Shown here in pieces: positions 1-7,797 of a stretch of DNA of 50,357 nucleotides. Within the stretch, counting starts at the first letter, position 1, and every line of letters starts with the position of its first letter. This DNA is from Candidatus Gastranaerophilales bacterium (GTDB taxonomy: Bacteria; Cyanobacteriota; Vampirovibrionia; Gastranaerophilales; Gastranaerophilaceae): contig CALUYD010000011.1 in the NCBI GenBank assembly GCA_944324915.1, positions 1-50,357 of the forward strand, read 5' to 3'. Both the position numbers and the translations under genes were made by a program. The notes beneath the pieces were generated by a model. It searched no databases. It saw nothing but the letters and a program-made list of their open reading frames with translations, and had not been told where the DNA came from.

Positions 1-10
1 AAAAATAAAA

Positions 11-180
11 TGTCATCCCGAATTTATTTCGGGATCTTACCAGTTGGAAACAGAAACTTTAAGTTGGTTAGATGCTGCACTTCGTAAGGACAGGCTCACA
101 CAAAATTTTTAAGATCCTGAAACAAGTTCAGGATGACAAAAATTTTGGTTCGCTTTGTCAAACAAGTTCAGCATGACAGC
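11..180. repeat. Cluster of three dispersed palindromic repeats
   Basis: Three related copies lie at about 11-38, 111-140 and 155-180. The core reads GTCATCC(C)GAA..TTC(G)GGATCTT in one orientation and AAGATCCTGAAACAAGTTCAGGATGAC in the other (split here into its halves AAGATCCTGAAAC and AAGTTCAGGATGAC). Each copy is an imperfect palindrome that would fold as a hairpin in RNA. The third copy is degenerate (TTCAGCATGAC). I see no coding gene in 1-180. The form resembles REP/MITE-type intergenic repeats known in many AT-rich genomes; assignment to a named family is not possible here. Confidence 0.6.
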
Positions 181-181
181 T

Positions 182-332
182 AACTGATTGCTTAAATACA
201 AGATAATGTTCTAAAAGTAAGACTGTATCTGACTTTTTGAGTTCTTCAATCAGTTCTTTTATGTATCTCAAAAAGTTCGAACTTCGCCGCTTTACCCCCA
301 CCATTAAAAGACTTCTTCGGAAGTCTTTTTTT
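182..332 (+). ncRNA. Candidate structured RNA ending in a UUCG terminator
   Basis: Two perfect 9-bp inverted repeats interleave: AACTGATTG (182-190) with CAATCAGTT (247-255), and CTTTTTGAG (233-241) with CTCAAAAAG (267-275). That order (A-B-A'-B') is the arrangement of a pseudoknot. It is followed by a 10-bp terminator hairpin. The minus-strand reading frame over this stretch ends inside the upstream repeat and has no recognisable domain, so I favour an RNA over a protein. No promoter is clearly visible, so this remains a candidate. Confidence 0.3.
306..332 (+). terminator. Rho-independent terminator with UUCG tetraloop
   Basis: AAAAGACTTC-TTCG-GAAGTCTTTT forms a perfect 10-bp stem capped by a UUCG tetraloop and runs into a T tract. 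It terminates rightward transcription entering from 1-300, before the gene that starts at 401. Confidence 0.85.
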
Positions 333-400
333 ATTGCGCTTCGAGACAAATAATTTTTACGAAGTAAAATAATAAAAGTACAACAAAGAAGGAAATAAAA

Positions 401-712
401 ATGGGAACTGTTTCTTTTTCACTATTTTTAATTTTTGTACCATTATGTTTTTTTACTTCATTTTTTTACAACAAAGAAGATAAATTCTTCAAAAGATTTT
501 TTAAATCACTTTTGCATGCTCTTTGTATAGGAATAATTTCAATATTTTTATTTCTTGTTATGGATGACGTTAAATTTAATATGCGAGATAGATACGGATA
601 TTTTTCTTTTCCTGTAAAACTTTTTGAATTTCTTGCAGATTTTTCACTATATTCTTTAGCTATAATCTATAACTTAGCAGTTTTAATTGTAATGAAATTT
701 GATAAAAATTAG
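401..712 (+). CDS. Small three-helix membrane protein, function unknown
   Basis: The product is 103 aa and strongly hydrophobic. Likely membrane segments lie at about residues 4-22, 36-56 and 74-97, with a charged loop (NKEDKFFKRFFK) after the first. The start is supported by AAGAAGG about 8 nt upstream of the ATG. It stands alone between two terminators (306-332 and 771-796), so it is probably monocistronic. I do not recognise a family. Being short and isolated it could be a lineage-specific membrane protein; nothing in the sequence indicates a substrate. Confidence 0.6.
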   Translation: MGTVSFSLFLIFVPLCFFTSFFYNKEDKFFKRFFKSLLHALCIGIISIFLFLVMDDVKFNMRDRYGYFSFPVKLFEFLADFSLYSLAIIYNLAVLIVMKFDKN

Positions 713-770
713 TCTATTGTATCTATTTTGCTAAATAGTTCAAGAAGTAATGAATATAATCTATTATTAA

Positions 771-796
771 ACCGCTCTTTAAAGAGTGGTTTTTTT
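771..796 (+). terminator. Rho-independent terminator
   Basis: ACCGCTCTTTAAAGAGTGGT is a near-perfect palindrome followed directly by a run of T. It closes the transcription unit of the small membrane protein gene at 401-712. Confidence 0.85.
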
Positions 797-829
797 ATTG
801 CATAATTATTAAAAAACAAAGGTGAATAT

Positions 830-1699
830 ATGACAATAATTCCGGATAATCTTGCAATTCATAAACCAAAAAAAGAACTTTTAGATTTAATTGAAAAAAA
901 TGACATCAAAGAAAGAATTATAGAAACTTTTGAGTCTGATTTTCATTCTATTTCTGTTGTTGAAAGTAAAATCGGAAGATTTTTAAAATATAATGATACT
1001 TATCAAGCAGGATACATAGACACCCCTTTTTATAAAGGAAATTTGCCTTATATAAATTATTTTTTAATACCTTTATTGATGAGTAAAAAAATTAAAGATG
1101 TTTTATTTATTGGTTTTGGCTCTGGAATTATCGTTAATCAATATGAGGAATTTTTAAACTTAAAAACAGTTGATATTGTTGATATTGAAGAAAATATATT
1201 TTATATCGCTCAAAAATACTTTAATTTTAGAAAGTCTGATAAACAAAATTTTATTTTGCAGGATGCTTTGATTTATCTTAAAACAACAAAGAAAAAATAT
1301 GATTTGATTATAGTTGATGTTGCAGGAAACGAAGGAATAGATGAAAGGTTTTGCGATAGTGAATATTTAAATTTAATAAAAAATAGATTAAAAAAAGAAG
1401 GTATTTTTGTTTCTAATATGCCATCAAGCAGAGATATTTTTAATCCTAAAAATAAATTTGCTCTTGAATTGATTGAAATGTATAAAAAATATTTTGAATT
1501 TGTTTGTGTATATAATGGCGAGCAATCAAATAAAATATTTTACAAAACTTTTTTTGATATCGATGAAGTGGTTTTTGATGTTACAAATTTGATTTTAATT
1601 TCTTCAAATAAAAAGTATTTGATTAAAAAAAATGATTTAATTGAAGAAAAATTTGAAATATCAAAATATTTAAATGATTTATGCAACTTCCATGATTGA
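830..1699 (+). CDS. Spermidine-synthase-like (polyamine aminopropyltransferase fold) protein
   Basis: The product is 289 aa with a Rossmann methyltransferase-type core as in SpeE proteins. The nucleotide-binding loop is GFGSG (95-99), preceded by the strand VLFI. The acidic strand VDIVDIEENI (114-123) would bind the ribose, QDALIYL (144-150) matches the D-A motif, and DLIIVD (158-163) ends with the expected catalytic Asp. The canonical DSSDP-type loop after that Asp is replaced by VAGNEG, so aminopropyl transfer to putrescine is not certain. An N-terminal segment of about 85 residues precedes the core. AAAGGTG lies 6 nt before the ATG. Alternatives are another small-molecule methyltransferase or aminopropyltransferase of this superfamily. 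The fold is confident, the substrate is not. Confidence 0.7.
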   Translation: MTIIPDNLAIHKPKKELLDLIEKNDIKERIIETFESDFHSISVVESKIGRFLKYNDTYQAGYIDTPFYKGNLPYINYFLIPLLMSKKIKDVLFIGFGSGIIVNQYEEFLNLKTVDIVDIEENIFYIAQKYFNFRKSDKQNFILQDALIYLKTTKKKYDLIIVDVAGNEGIDERFCDSEYLNLIKNRLKKEGIFVSNMPSSRDIFNPKNKFALELIEMYKKYFEFVCVYNGEQSNKIFYKTFFDIDEVVFDVTNLILISSNKKYLIKKNDLIEEKFEISKYLNDLCNFHD

Positions 1700-1744
1700 T
1701 TTTTGTGCTAGAATTTTTTTATATGTCAATTTTAAGGAGGAAGA

Positions 1745-2698
1745 ATGAAAAAATATAGAATTGGTGTTGATGTTGGCGGAACAAATGTAAAAATCGCATT
1801 GGTTGATTTTGATGGAAAAATAATTTATTCAAATACTGTGCCTACTCGTGCTGAAATGGGTTATGAAGCAGGCGTTAACAATATAAAACAAGCAATTAAA
1901 GAATTAATGCAAGAAACTTCAGCTACTGCTAAAACAATTGAAGCAATAGGTTTTGGTTTACCTGGGCAAATTGATTATAAAGAAGGGCTTGTTAAAAATC
2001 TTCCAAATATCCCAGGATGGGTTAATATTCCTTTAGCAAAAATTATAGAAGAAGAATTTTCAATTCCTACAAGATTGGATAATGATGTACGTTGTGCTGC
2101 TTTAGGTGAATTGAATTTTGGTGCCGGAAAAGGTTGCGAAAATTTAATTTGTATTACAGTTGGAACAGGTATAGGTTCAGGCATTGTTCTAAATGGTAAA
2201 CTTGTTCGTGGTGCGTCTAATGCAGCAGGTGAAATCGGTCATATTAAAATGCAAATGACAGGTGGTCCTTTATGCGGATGTGGTGATTATGGCTGTTTTG
2301 AGGCTTATGCGTCCGGTCCTGCTATTGTTACTATGGCAAAAGAATATATTAGCGGTGGAAAATCTGCTAAATATAAAGAAATGGCGCCAGATGGTATAAT
2401 TACACCTTATCTTGTAGCTCAAGCAGCGCTTCAAGGGGATGCTGTTTCAATTCAAATTTTTAAACAAATGGGAAAAATTATTGGTACAGGTTTAGCTTCT
2501 GTTGTTAATCTGCTTAATCCTCAAAAAATTATTATCGGTGGCGGTGTAGCAGACGCTGGTGATATATTGCTTGAACCTATCAGACAAACAATATTAGATA
2601 GAGCTATGCCAATTCAAGGTCAAAGCGTAGAGGTTGTTCCTGCTCAATTAGCAAATAGTGCAGGCGTAATCGGCGCAAGTTTATTAATTAACAGTTAG
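1745..2698 (+). CDS. glk: ROK-family glucokinase
   Basis: The product is 317 aa, a usual length for ROK sugar kinases, which phosphorylate glucose with ATP to glucose 6-phosphate in the cytoplasm. The N-terminal phosphate-binding motif GVDVGGTN is at 7-14. LDNDV at 111-115 carries the probable catalytic Asp114. GEIGH is at 162-166, and the ROK zinc motif CGCGDYGC spans 177-184, giving ligands His166, Cys177, Cys179 and Cys184. IGGGVADAG near the C-terminus is the second nucleotide loop. A strong AAGGAGG lies 5 nt before the ATG. It is followed 7 nt later by holA. N-acetylmannosamine or fructose kinase activity cannot be excluded from sequence alone. Confidence 0.88.
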   Translation: MKKYRIGVDVGGTNVKIALVDFDGKIIYSNTVPTRAEMGYEAGVNNIKQAIKELMQETSATAKTIEAIGFGLPGQIDYKEGLVKNLPNIPGWVNIPLAKIIEEEFSIPTRLDNDVRCAALGELNFGAGKGCENLICITVGTGIGSGIVLNGKLVRGASNAAGEIGHIKMQMTGGPLCGCGDYGCFEAYASGPAIVTMAKEYISGGKSAKYKEMAPDGIITPYLVAQAALQGDAVSIQIFKQMGKIIGTGLASVVNLLNPQKIIIGGGVADAGDILLEPIRQTILDRAMPIQGQSVEVVPAQLANSAGVIGASLLINS

Positions 2699-2705
2699 AG
2701 AAAAT

Positions 2706-3698
2706 ATGCCAATACATTTTTTATGGGGCGATGAAGATTATTTAATCGAGCGTGCCGTAGATAAAATAAAAAAAGAAATATTAGGGGATGATGCCAACGA
2801 GCTTAATTATAAAGCCGTTGACAATCCTAATTTTTCGCTATTTTCTGAATTAATTAGAACAAACGCCATGATGTTTGGCGATGTTGTTATTTTAATAAAG
2901 TGTCAAAAATATTTTCTTGAAACAAAATCAAAAGAAAAACTTGATGACAAACAAGTTAGCGAGTTGATTTTGGGTTTGAATAATGTTTCAGATAGAGTTC
3001 ATTTGATTTTGGTTTGTCCTACTCCAAGAGGTGAAAAGAAAAAACCTGATTCAAGAAAAAAACTATATAAAGAAATTTTGAAATTAACAAAACCTCAAGA
3101 ATTTCCTAGTTATAGAAGCTATGAAGAATATAAACTTATCCCCGTTATTAAAAAAATGGCTCAAGATATTGAACTTAAAATCAATCAAAATGAAGCGTCT
3201 TTGTTAATTCAAACAGTGGGTTCATCCCTAAGAGATATATCTGTACAATTAGAAAAATTAAAACTTTATGCATATCCAAAAAATGAAGTTAGTGAGGATA
3301 TGATTAAAAATGTTGTTTCTACAAATACTGATATTTTTAGTCTTGTTGATTTAATTTTAGCTAAAGATTGGTCTGCTTCAATAAATTTAATCAATGAAAT
3401 ATTACAAAAAGAGCATTTTTTGCCTTCTTTAGCCTTTTTGCAAACTGCAATAACAAATATGTTAAAAATAAAGTTATATCATAAATCAATGTCAACTTTT
3501 GATTTAGCTATAAAATTAAATCAAAATGAATATGTAATTAAGAAAAATATTGAAAAATTGGCGAATGTTTCTTTGGATGATTTAGTTAATTTAAAAATAG
3601 AATTAGCTAAAGTTGAATATAATCTTAAAACAGGTACAATAAAAGATCCTCTTACTGCCTATGGAATGGCTTTTTTGGGAGGTAATTATGCTAAATAA
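2706..3698 (+). CDS. holA: DNA polymerase III subunit delta
   Basis: The product is 330 aa, the usual length for HolA, the clamp-loader wrench that opens the beta sliding clamp. The N-terminus (MPIHFLWGDEDYLIERAV) has the typical G-x-[ED]-x-[YF]-L-[IL] opening, and the middle and C-terminal regions have the conserved pattern of helices with LREI-like SLRDISVQLEKL and a domain-III collar segment. The gene follows the ROK kinase closely and overlaps the next gene, the delta-prime subunit, by 11 bp. The holA-holB adjacency supports both calls and suggests translational coupling. Confidence 0.88.
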   Translation: MPIHFLWGDEDYLIERAVDKIKKEILGDDANELNYKAVDNPNFSLFSELIRTNAMMFGDVVILIKCQKYFLETKSKEKLDDKQVSELILGLNNVSDRVHLILVCPTPRGEKKKPDSRKKLYKEILKLTKPQEFPSYRSYEEYKLIPVIKKMAQDIELKINQNEASLLIQTVGSSLRDISVQLEKLKLYAYPKNEVSEDMIKNVVSTNTDIFSLVDLILAKDWSASINLINEILQKEHFLPSLAFLQTAITNMLKIKLYHKSMSTFDLAIKLNQNEYVIKKNIEKLANVSLDDLVNLKIELAKVEYNLKTGTIKDPLTAYGMAFLGGNYAK

Positions 3699-4632
3699 TA
3701 TATTTAAAAATAAATTTCCTTTTGCTTATAATTATTTTTCAACATTGTTGGAATTTGTTGAAAAAAAAGAAAGAAAATTCCCTCAAGCAATAATTTTTGA
3801 AGGTGCGGATACAAAAATGCAATATCTTTTCGCACTTGAATTAGCAAGAATTTTGAACTGTCAAAAAGATAAGCAAGATGATTGTGATTGTATAAATTGC
3901 AAGTGGATTAAAACTCATTCTCATCCTGCAATTAATAATGTTTCTCAAATACATTTTAAAGGTGAAGATGATGAATCTAAAACAATAATTTCAGCTAAAC
4001 AAGCTAAAGAAATTGAAAAATCCCTAATGCTTTCATCTGATTATCATAGATTTTTTATTTTCTTTTCTTCAAGAGAAAAAGAATACAAACAAAATGAGCT
4101 TGAATATTTTGAAAAGTTAAATTATTCAGCGGATATTAATTTTTCAATAGAACCGCTAAATTATAATACATTTCATCCAACAATGCCTAATGCTTTGTTA
4201 AAATCAATTGAAGAGCCACCGGAAAATACAACATTTGTATTTTTGACAAAATCAAGAGAAGATATTTTGCCTACAATTGTATCAAGGTGTTTAGTTTTCA
4301 AATTAAGTGGTTTAAAGGATAATCTTAAATTTGATGAAATTATTCCTTTGATTCAAAACTATCCTAATATCGATTATGCAAATGCTTTTGATATATCTTT
4401 AAATTTTCAAAATTATATGAAAGAAACAAATAAACCCCTTGATAATTTATTAAATGAATTTTTAGAGTATTTGGTTTCTTTGATGAAGCAAAATATAGAT
4501 AATAACGCTTTTTATCAAAAAATAAATAATGATATTTCAATAACAAATGAAATGATAAAATATTCAAAAGCAAATATAAATGATAAAATTGTTTTAGATA
4601 CTTTATTTTTAAGAATATCCAGAGGTTATTAA
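3688..4632 (+). CDS. holB: DNA polymerase III subunit delta-prime
   Basis: I chose the ATG at 3688 because GGGAGG precedes it by 5 nt; the upstream in-frame ATG at 3661 lies inside holA and has no SD. The product is 314 aa. It has the clamp-loader zinc module (Cys58, Cys66, Cys68, Cys71), a degenerate Walker A region (GADTKMQY, 39-46) as expected for the non-ATPase subunit, ALLKSIEEPP (169-178), and the arginine-finger triplet SRC (199-201). Between the usual Walker B strand (FFIFF) and the ALLK motif there is an insertion of roughly 25-30 residues rich in Asn, Glu and Tyr, with no D-E-A-x-x-M motif. The stop overlaps the start of the next gene by one base. Confidence 0.85.
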   Translation: MLNNIFKNKFPFAYNYFSTLLEFVEKKERKFPQAIIFEGADTKMQYLFALELARILNCQKDKQDDCDCINCKWIKTHSHPAINNVSQIHFKGEDDESKTIISAKQAKEIEKSLMLSSDYHRFFIFFSSREKEYKQNELEYFEKLNYSADINFSIEPLNYNTFHPTMPNALLKSIEEPPENTTFVFLTKSREDILPTIVSRCLVFKLSGLKDNLKFDEIIPLIQNYPNIDYANAFDISLNFQNYMKETNKPLDNLLNEFLEYLVSLMKQNIDNNAFYQKINNDISITNEMIKYSKANINDKIVLDTLFLRISRGY

Positions 4633-5612
4633 TGGAAAAACCTATTGTTGCAATATCTATACCAACAGGAACCGGAGCAAACATTGGCGGTTATGCCGGT
4701 GATTTTGGATATATTGCAAGAGAATTTGCAAAATATTTTCATGTAATTATTAACCCAAATGCAGTTAATGGCGGTATATTGAGTGCAATAAACTACGATA
4801 TGAGCTATTTAGAAGGTTATTTGTTTGATGAATTTTTAAGAGGAAAAATATCAATAACACCTAAAAAACCTTATCAAACAAATAAAATCGGAGTTATTTT
4901 TGATTGCGCTATACCAAAAAATATTATCAATGTTCATCTAAATACACTTTCTGCTCTTAAAATGGTGCAAGGTATTGAAACAATAGGAATTGAATATACT
5001 GATGAAAAAGTTGGAGTAGAATTATTTGTTGAAAATGGTATATCGACAGGGAAAATAAATAATTCTAAAACTCTTATTAAATCTGCGCAAAAGCTAATCA
5101 AAAAAGGTGCTCAAGCAATTGCCGTTGTTTGTTTTTTTGGAGAAGACTCTGATGATGAAAATTATTCAAATGCAAATGGAATTGATCCGATAGGCGGAAT
5201 TGAAGCGGTTATTTCTCACTTGCTGGCTTATGAGTTCAATATACCTGTTGCCCATTCTCCTGCGTTTTTTGATATTGATATATCTCAAAAAATAGAAAAT
5301 CCAAAAGTAGCCTCAGAATGCATAAGCTCTACTTATTTGCCATCTGTTATGCAAGGATTATCTATTGCACCGACAATTTGTCAAAATGGTGAAATAAAAA
5401 ATTCTGATATTGAATATTTAATTGTTCCGTATGATGCAATGGGCTCAAGCGCCGTGTTATCATCTTTTGAAAATGATATTAAAATTATCACAATAAAAAA
5501 TGAAACAGTATTAGATGTTGATTGTTCAAAGTTAAATATTAAACCTTGGGCAAGTTTTGAAAGTTATGAAGAATGTCTAGCTCAAATAAAAGAAAAAAAC
5601 AAGATGAATTAG
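4632..5612 (+). CDS. DUF3326-type conserved protein
   Basis: The product is 326 aa. The N-terminal signature PTGTGANIGGYAGD (11-24) and later blocks (NPNAVNGG, YLEGYL, IAVVCFFGED, GIDPIGGIEAVISH) match my memory of the DUF3326 family, which is found mainly in cyanobacteria and plants and has no established function. The protein is predicted to be soluble. The start overlaps the last base of holB (TAATG), so it is probably in the same operon, and its 3' end overlaps the next gene by 40 nt. The glycine-rich opening could bind a nucleotide or phosphate, but that is only a guess. Confidence 0.75.
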   Translation: MEKPIVAISIPTGTGANIGGYAGDFGYIAREFAKYFHVIINPNAVNGGILSAINYDMSYLEGYLFDEFLRGKISITPKKPYQTNKIGVIFDCAIPKNIINVHLNTLSALKMVQGIETIGIEYTDEKVGVELFVENGISTGKINNSKTLIKSAQKLIKKGAQAIAVVCFFGEDSDDENYSNANGIDPIGGIEAVISHLLAYEFNIPVAHSPAFFDIDISQKIENPKVASECISSTYLPSVMQGLSIAPTICQNGEIKNSDIEYLIVPYDAMGSSAVLSSFENDIKIITIKNETVLDVDCSKLNIKPWASFESYEECLAQIKEKNKMN

Positions 5613-6397
5613 TATTTTTAGAGTCTGCTAAATTAGCATTTAAGATAATTTTTCTTGTACTTTTTATATGGCTTATTAAATGGGTTTATTTTGATGTATA
5701 TAAGCCGGAAGAAAAAAGATATTTAAGAAATTCGATTTATGTTTATAAATTGTTGCAGGAAGAGCTAACTAAAATATATAAAGAAAAAGGCTATGTATAT
5801 GATGAAAATGAAACAATGGATGAATTATGCGAAAGAATAAGGGCTAAATATTCTCCAATGTATGGTGATTGTAGTGTAAAAAATAATATTACGGTGTCTC
5901 AAGAGCCAAATATTATTTTTAAAAGCAAAAATATTACGCTTAGCGGTTTTGAAAGACCGCCTGTTAAAGTTGGCGATGTGTTAGTTAAAGATATAGTTAT
6001 TGATACAAATGGAGATAAAGGCGAAAATACTTTTGGAGTTGATAAAGTTCCGCTAAGAATACATTCAAACGGAAGAATGGGCGGTTTATTGTCACCTGTT
6101 AATTGTAATAAAGGCGATATGGAGGATTTTGGAATACCATATTCAACTGTTTGTGCGGGTGCAAATATTAATTTTATGGCTATGAATAAACCTTTTTCTT
6201 ATGATGTAGTGCAAATTGGTGGAAAAGACGGCAAGTCAAGAAGATTAAATCAAAATATCCCTTTTTTAAGAGCAGATTGTATAGCTTTTGGTGCAGAAAT
6301 AACAGGGGCTGACGAATATTGTGATAAAAAAAGTTTTTATTGGTTGACCGCTTGTTATCACGATTATTATTGCGCTATTCAATTCCATAAGGATTAA
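5573..6397 (+). CDS. Membrane-anchored pseudopilin-related protein with calcium-type loop
   Basis: The product is 274 aa. A single membrane helix lies at about residues 22-40, after a charged N-terminus that lacks a prepilin peptidase site. A helix (50-90) and a Cys-containing globular domain follow. DTNGDKGEN at 144-152 is a D-x-[DN]-x-D-x-G calcium-type loop embedded in KDIVID..G.D..PLR. The next gene, a true prepilin, carries the same block, so the two C-terminal domains are homologous. The start is inferred from the only upstream ATG in frame; it lies 40 nt inside the preceding gene and has only a weak SD (GAAG). Probable role: partner of the adjacent pilin-like protein at the cell surface. 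No named family is recognised. Confidence 0.7.
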   Translation: MSSSNKRKKQDELVFLESAKLAFKIIFLVLFIWLIKWVYFDVYKPEEKRYLRNSIYVYKLLQEELTKIYKEKGYVYDENETMDELCERIRAKYSPMYGDCSVKNNITVSQEPNIIFKSKNITLSGFERPPVKVGDVLVKDIVIDTNGDKGENTFGVDKVPLRIHSNGRMGGLLSPVNCNKGDMEDFGIPYSTVCAGANINFMAMNKPFSYDVVQIGGKDGKSRRLNQNIPFLRADCIAFGAEITGADEYCDKKSFYWLTACYHDYYCAIQFHKD

Positions 6398-6436
6398 TAA
6401 TTAACTCAAATAAATGATGTTTATTTTATCTATAAA

Positions 6437-6455
6437 AGATAATCTTTAATTATCT
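6437..6455 (+). promoter_or_regulatory. Inverted repeat in the leader of the prepilin gene
   Basis: AGATAAT-CTTTA-ATTATCT is a perfect 7-bp inverted repeat. It ends 6 nt before the SD (AAAGGA) of the gene at 6472 and is not followed by a T tract. It may be an operator or an mRNA hairpin near the ribosome-binding site; sequence alone does not decide. Confidence 0.4.
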
Positions 6456-6471
6456 CAATGAAAGGAATAAA

Positions 6472-7503
6472 ATGAAAAAAAGTGCTTGGACTTTAGCAGA
6501 ATTAACGGTAGTTATGGTGGCGGTATTGATTTTAACTGCTGCTACAATGACAATAACTAAAAATATTAATATTAACAAAACAAGAATATATATGTATTCT
6601 GCAATGAGAAATATAACTATGGGTAATATTTCAGTTACTGAAGAAAATGACGAATTTTATCCAACCATAGCTTCTTCTTATGATACAGATTCTACAAAGA
6701 CTGATGATTGGTATTGTTTACATTTTGCTGACGCATTTGCGCTTAAAGGAAGCCCAAATTGCACAAAAACGCTTGATGGCTCTATGAATGTTAATCTTGT
6801 TTATTCGAACGGTATCAGTTTTAGAGGACTTGCTTCTCCATGGAAAAATGCTTATGGAGATTTATTTTATAAAGATATTTTAGTTGATATTGATGAAGAT
6901 AACGGTGTTAATAAAGTTGGTATGGATAGATTTCCTCTAAGAGTTTTCAGAGGATCTAACGCTCAAGGTGAAAATATGAGTGGTTTTGTATATCCTGTTG
7001 ATTGTAAAGGCGGAAACGATTATTTATATGATGCTGATGGTAATAAAATTACGCTAAGTCATTCTTATTGTGCTTCATCCAACTCAAATATCGCTTCAAA
7101 TGAAGAAATAATATCTTATGGCGTATATAGAGTTACAAATCCAAATCAATCAACAAAAGCTACAATTTTATTAGCAAGCAAATCTGCTCTTGAGGCTGAT
7201 TGTGTTGCTTATGGTTCTAAAGGTTTTTATGGCGGTAAAATTTGTTCTGAAAAAGGTTTTGTAATTGATGACAGATGTGCACATGAAGAATTATGCGAAG
7301 ATTGTGAAACTTACGGAATATGTGCAGGAGGTTCAAAAGATGCTTGTTTAGCATTGGCTGAGTCAAATAAATTAAATGTTCCTGATGAAGATAATCCGAC
7401 GGTAACTGAAAAAACAGCTTTCAGATGTTTTACGCTTATGACAAAACCAACAGGCGGTATGGGTTTAATAACAGGTTCGCTAATCGGAGATTTAGGAATA
7501 TAG
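6472..7503 (+). CDS. Type IV/type II pseudopilin-like protein
   Basis: The product is 343 aa. The N-terminus MKKSA^WTLAEL is a class-3 prepilin signal: basic leader, small residue at -1, Glu at +5, then a hydrophobic helix to about residue 27. The mature part is much larger than a standard GspG and is Cys-rich, suggesting disulfides. DIDEDNGVN (139-147) is a D-x-D-x-D-x-G calcium-type loop within KDILVDIDEDNG..K.G.D.FPLR, the same block as in the preceding gene. A good SD (AAAGGA) lies 5 nt upstream. Likely a minor pilin or type II-like secretion pseudopilin at the cell envelope. The Trp at +1 in place of Phe is unusual. Confidence 0.75.
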   Translation: MKKSAWTLAELTVVMVAVLILTAATMTITKNININKTRIYMYSAMRNITMGNISVTEENDEFYPTIASSYDTDSTKTDDWYCLHFADAFALKGSPNCTKTLDGSMNVNLVYSNGISFRGLASPWKNAYGDLFYKDILVDIDEDNGVNKVGMDRFPLRVFRGSNAQGENMSGFVYPVDCKGGNDYLYDADGNKITLSHSYCASSNSNIASNEEIISYGVYRVTNPNQSTKATILLASKSALEADCVAYGSKGFYGGKICSEKGFVIDDRCAHEELCEDCETYGICAGGSKDACLALAESNKLNVPDEDNPTVTEKTAFRCFTLMTKPTGGMGLITGSLIGDLGI

Positions 7504-7516
7504 ATTAATTGTTTTT

Positions 7517-7525
7517 TGTTATAAT
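7517..7525 (+). promoter_or_regulatory. Extended -10 promoter
   Basis: TG-T-TATAAT matches an extended -10 element and lies about 30 nt before the ATG at 7556, in the gap between the prepilin gene and the immunity-like gene. No good -35 is visible, as is usual for extended -10 promoters. Confidence 0.5.
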
Positions 7526-7555
7526 AGTTGATATTTGTAAGTCAGCGAGGTAAAA

Positions 7556-7780
7556 ATGGATTTCGGATTTTTAATAGTATTTGCAATGTTATTTTTCTGT
7601 GCAATGTGGTTATTTATATCTTTAGCTATATATTTTATCCCTGTTATTGTTGCATATATAAGAAAACATAATAATATTTTAGCTATAACAATATTAACTA
7701 TATTTTTAGGTTGGACATTTTTCGGTTGGCTAGCTGCAGTTTTATGGGCGCTAAATTCTGATGTTCAAGAAAATGAATAA
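7556..7780 (+). CDS. Superinfection-immunity-like membrane protein
   Basis: The product is 74 aa with two hydrophobic helices (about 4-33 and 44-67) and a basic turn YIRKHNN between them. The pattern YFIPVIVAYIRKH, ILAITILTIFLGWTFFGW and LWAL fits the Imm_superinfect family, named after the phage T4 immunity protein that blocks DNA injection by other phages. Many bacterial members are chromosomal with no proven antiphage role. The SD (GAGG) is 7 nt upstream of the ATG. The stop is only 17 nt before the recombinase start, but that gene appears to have its own promoter. Confidence 0.75.
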   Translation: MDFGFLIVFAMLFFCAMWLFISLAIYFIPVIVAYIRKHNNILAITILTIFLGWTFFGWLAAVLWALNSDVQENE

Positions 7781-7785
7781 TATTG

Positions 7786-7791
7786 TATAAT
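7786..7791 (+). promoter_or_regulatory. -10 element placed for a leaderless mRNA
   Basis: TATAAT ends 6 nt before the ATG at 7798, so transcription should begin at or next to the start codon. No SD is present. A longer frame beginning at a TTG at 7783 is therefore an artefact that runs through the promoter. Confidence 0.5.
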
Positions 7792-7797
7792 TATTCT

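Noticed and set aside
270-305. GTTCGAAC followed by CCCCCACCA resembles a tRNA T loop and 3' end
   Set aside because: No 5-bp T stem or matching acceptor, D or anticodon arms can be drawn around it.
158-349. 63-aa minus-strand reading frame
   Set aside because: It starts inside a terminator, ends in a repeat and has no SD or recognisable domain.
3661-3687. Upstream ATG for holB
   Set aside because: It lies within holA without an SD; the ATG at 3688 has GGGAGG at the right distance.
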